Shown: positions 62,927-64,000 of the stretch, piece by piece
How positions within the stretch are numbered: position 1 is the first letter of the stretch
How the letters are laid out: each line of letters begins with the position of its first letter
Made by a program: the position numbers and the translations under genes
The notes under the pieces: generated by a model
What the model was told of the DNA's origin: nothing
Databases searched by the model: none
What the model saw: only the letters and a program-made list of their open reading frames with translations
Source of the DNA: Pseudaminobacter sp040049255
Lineage (GTDB): Bacteria; Pseudomonadota; Alphaproteobacteria; Rhizobiales; Rhizobiaceae
Assembly (NCBI RefSeq): GCF_040049255.1
Contig: NZ_JBDZDR010000010.1
Span: 1-64,000 of the forward strand
DNA: 64,000 nt
Reading direction: 5' to 3'

Positions 62927-64000
62927 ATGGCTGAAGCAATTTCCGTGAGCCGGGAAGAAATCGGCAGGCCGTTTGCGCGTGCGTTTCGCGAGGCGATCTA
63001 TGCGGGCCTGGTCTCGCTCGGGCTGTTCGTCCTGCTGATCGGCCTCAAGACCGACCAGAACATCCACAACGAACTCGTCCTGGTGCAGCGCTGGGGCGTC
63101 CTGGCCATCATCGTCGCGCTTACGATGGCCGGCCGCTTCCTCTTCGTGGCCTTCGTGGAGCCGGCCATCGAGCGCCGCAGCGCGGAGAAAAGCCGCGCTG
63201 CGACCAAGGTCGAGAAGGGCTTCGTGCGCCGCAACTTCTCCACCCTCGCCATCGTCGCATTGTTCTTCTACCCCGTGCTGATGGTGCTGCTGTTCGGCTT
63301 CCAGGGTTCGCTCAAATGGGTAGACAATTTCGGCATCCAGATCCTGATCTATGTGATGCTGGCCTGGGGCCTGAACATCGTCGTCGGCCTCGCCGGCCTC
63401 CTGGACCTGGGCTATGTCGCCTTCTACGCCGTCGGCGCCTATTCCTATGCGCTGCTTGGCAGTCAGTTCGGCTGGTCGTTCTGGGTGCTGCTGCCGATGG
63501 CCGGCATCATGGCCGCCTTCTGGGGCGTCATTCTCGGCTTCCCGGTGCTGCGGCTGCGCGGCGACTACCTGGCCATCGTCACGCTCGCCTTCGGTGAGAT
63601 CATCCGCCTGGTGCTCATCAACTGGCGCGACGTGACCAATGGTTCGGCGGGCATTTCCGGCATCCCGAAGGTCAGCTTCTTCGGCCTGATGTCGTTCAAT
63701 GTCAGCGACGAGAACTACATCGCCAAGGTGCTGAACATTGCCCAGTCGGGTGCCTACTATAAGATTTTCCTCTTCTATCTGATCCTGCTGCTGGCGCTGC
63801 TCACCGCTTTCGTCACCATAAGGCTGCGGCGCATGCCCGTCGGCCGGGCGTGGGAAGCGTTGCGCGAGGACGAGATCGCCTGCCGATCGCTCGGCATCAA
63901 CACCACCACCACCAAGCTGTCGGCATTTGCCACGGGCGCCATGTTCGGCGGCTTCGCGGGTTCGTTCTTCGCTGCCCGGCAAGGCTTCGTCAGCCCCGAA
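62927..64000 (+). CDS. livM: Branched-chain amino acid ABC transporter permease LivM (partial, cut by window end)
   Basis: An open frame of 358 codons that continues past the end. It begins MAEAISVSREEIGRPFARA four bases after livH. After a long N-terminal part with extra helices comes LAWGLNIVVGLAGLLDLGYV, FPVLRLRGDYLAIVTLAFGE and WEALREDEIACRSLGIN, the LivM core. The frame is open to base 64000, where it reads FVSPE. The protein usually totals 430-460 residues, so about 80-100 residues are missing. Confidence 0.94.
   Translation, partial: MAEAISVSREEIGRPFARAFREAIYAGLVSLGLFVLLIGLKTDQNIHNELVLVQRWGVLAIIVALTMAGRFLFVAFVEPAIERRSAEKSRAATKVEKGFVRRNFSTLAIVALFFYPVLMVLLFGFQGSLKWVDNFGIQILIYVMLAWGLNIVVGLAGLLDLGYVAFYAVGAYSYALLGSQFGWSFWVLLPMAGIMAAFWGVILGFPVLRLRGDYLAIVTLAFGEIIRLVLINWRDVTNGSAGISGIPKVSFFGLMSFNVSDENYIAKVLNIAQSGAYYKIFLFYLILLLALLTAFVTIRLRRMPVGRAWEALREDEIACRSLGINTTTTKLSAFATGAMFGGFAGSFFAARQGFVSPE

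Overview
The window looks like chromosomal DNA of a GC-rich alphaproteobacterium of the order Hyphomicrobiales, most likely near Mesorhizobium/Aminobacter (Phyllobacteriaceae). The right-hand gene order rplU-rpmA-GNAT-obgE-proB-proA-nadD-rsfS-rlmH-envC-ctpA-deacetylase-rppH, the rhizobial-type intergenic palindromes and the hydroxyproline gene set support this. The assignment is from recalled gene order and protein style, not from a search.

The left 38 kb (about 0.2-38.2 kb) is a dense accessory catabolic region. It holds two cytochromes P450 (9241-10461, 37002-38219), a putidaredoxin-type [2Fe-2S] ferredoxin, a [3Fe-4S]-type ferredoxin, two FAD ferredoxin reductases, three type III CoA-transferases plus one alpha-methylacyl-CoA racemase, two tandem acyl-CoA ligases, a TesB thioesterase, acyl-CoA dehydrogenase, enoyl-CoA hydratase, aldehyde dehydrogenase and several SDRs. 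It also holds an FAD aromatic hydroxylase, a gentisate-dioxygenase-type cupin, an FAH-fold hydrolase, a PrpB-like lyase, a PrpF-like isomerase, a TRAP transporter (one DctQM pair, two DctP receptors) and LysR and MarR regulators. The simplest reading is a pathway in which an imported organic acid, probably aromatic or terpenoid and probably methyl-branched, is hydroxylated, activated to a CoA thioester, shortened, and ring-cleaved. The substrate cannot be named from sequence.

A tRNA-Ser(CGA) gene at 38499-38588 (minus strand, 3' end facing the catabolic genes) marks the border with the core chromosome. From 38.8 to 51.4 kb come ribosomal proteins L21/L27, Obg GTPase, proline biosynthesis, NAD biosynthesis, ribosome silencing, RlmH, an EnvC-like amidase activator, the CtpA protease, a divergent polysaccharide deacetylase and RppH.

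From 51.8 to 64 kb the content is amino-acid catabolism: alr-dadA (D-alanine), a LysR regulator divergent from methylmalonate-semialdehyde dehydrogenase, a 103-bp tandem repeat made from the end of that gene, DoxX, a GntR regulator divergent from a trans-4-hydroxyproline degradation set (deaminase, D-hydroxyproline oxidase, epimerase) with matched TGATATATCA palindromes, and the start of a branched-chain amino-acid ABC transporter (livH, livM cut by the window end). No insertion sequence, integrase, CRISPR array or rRNA gene was recognised.
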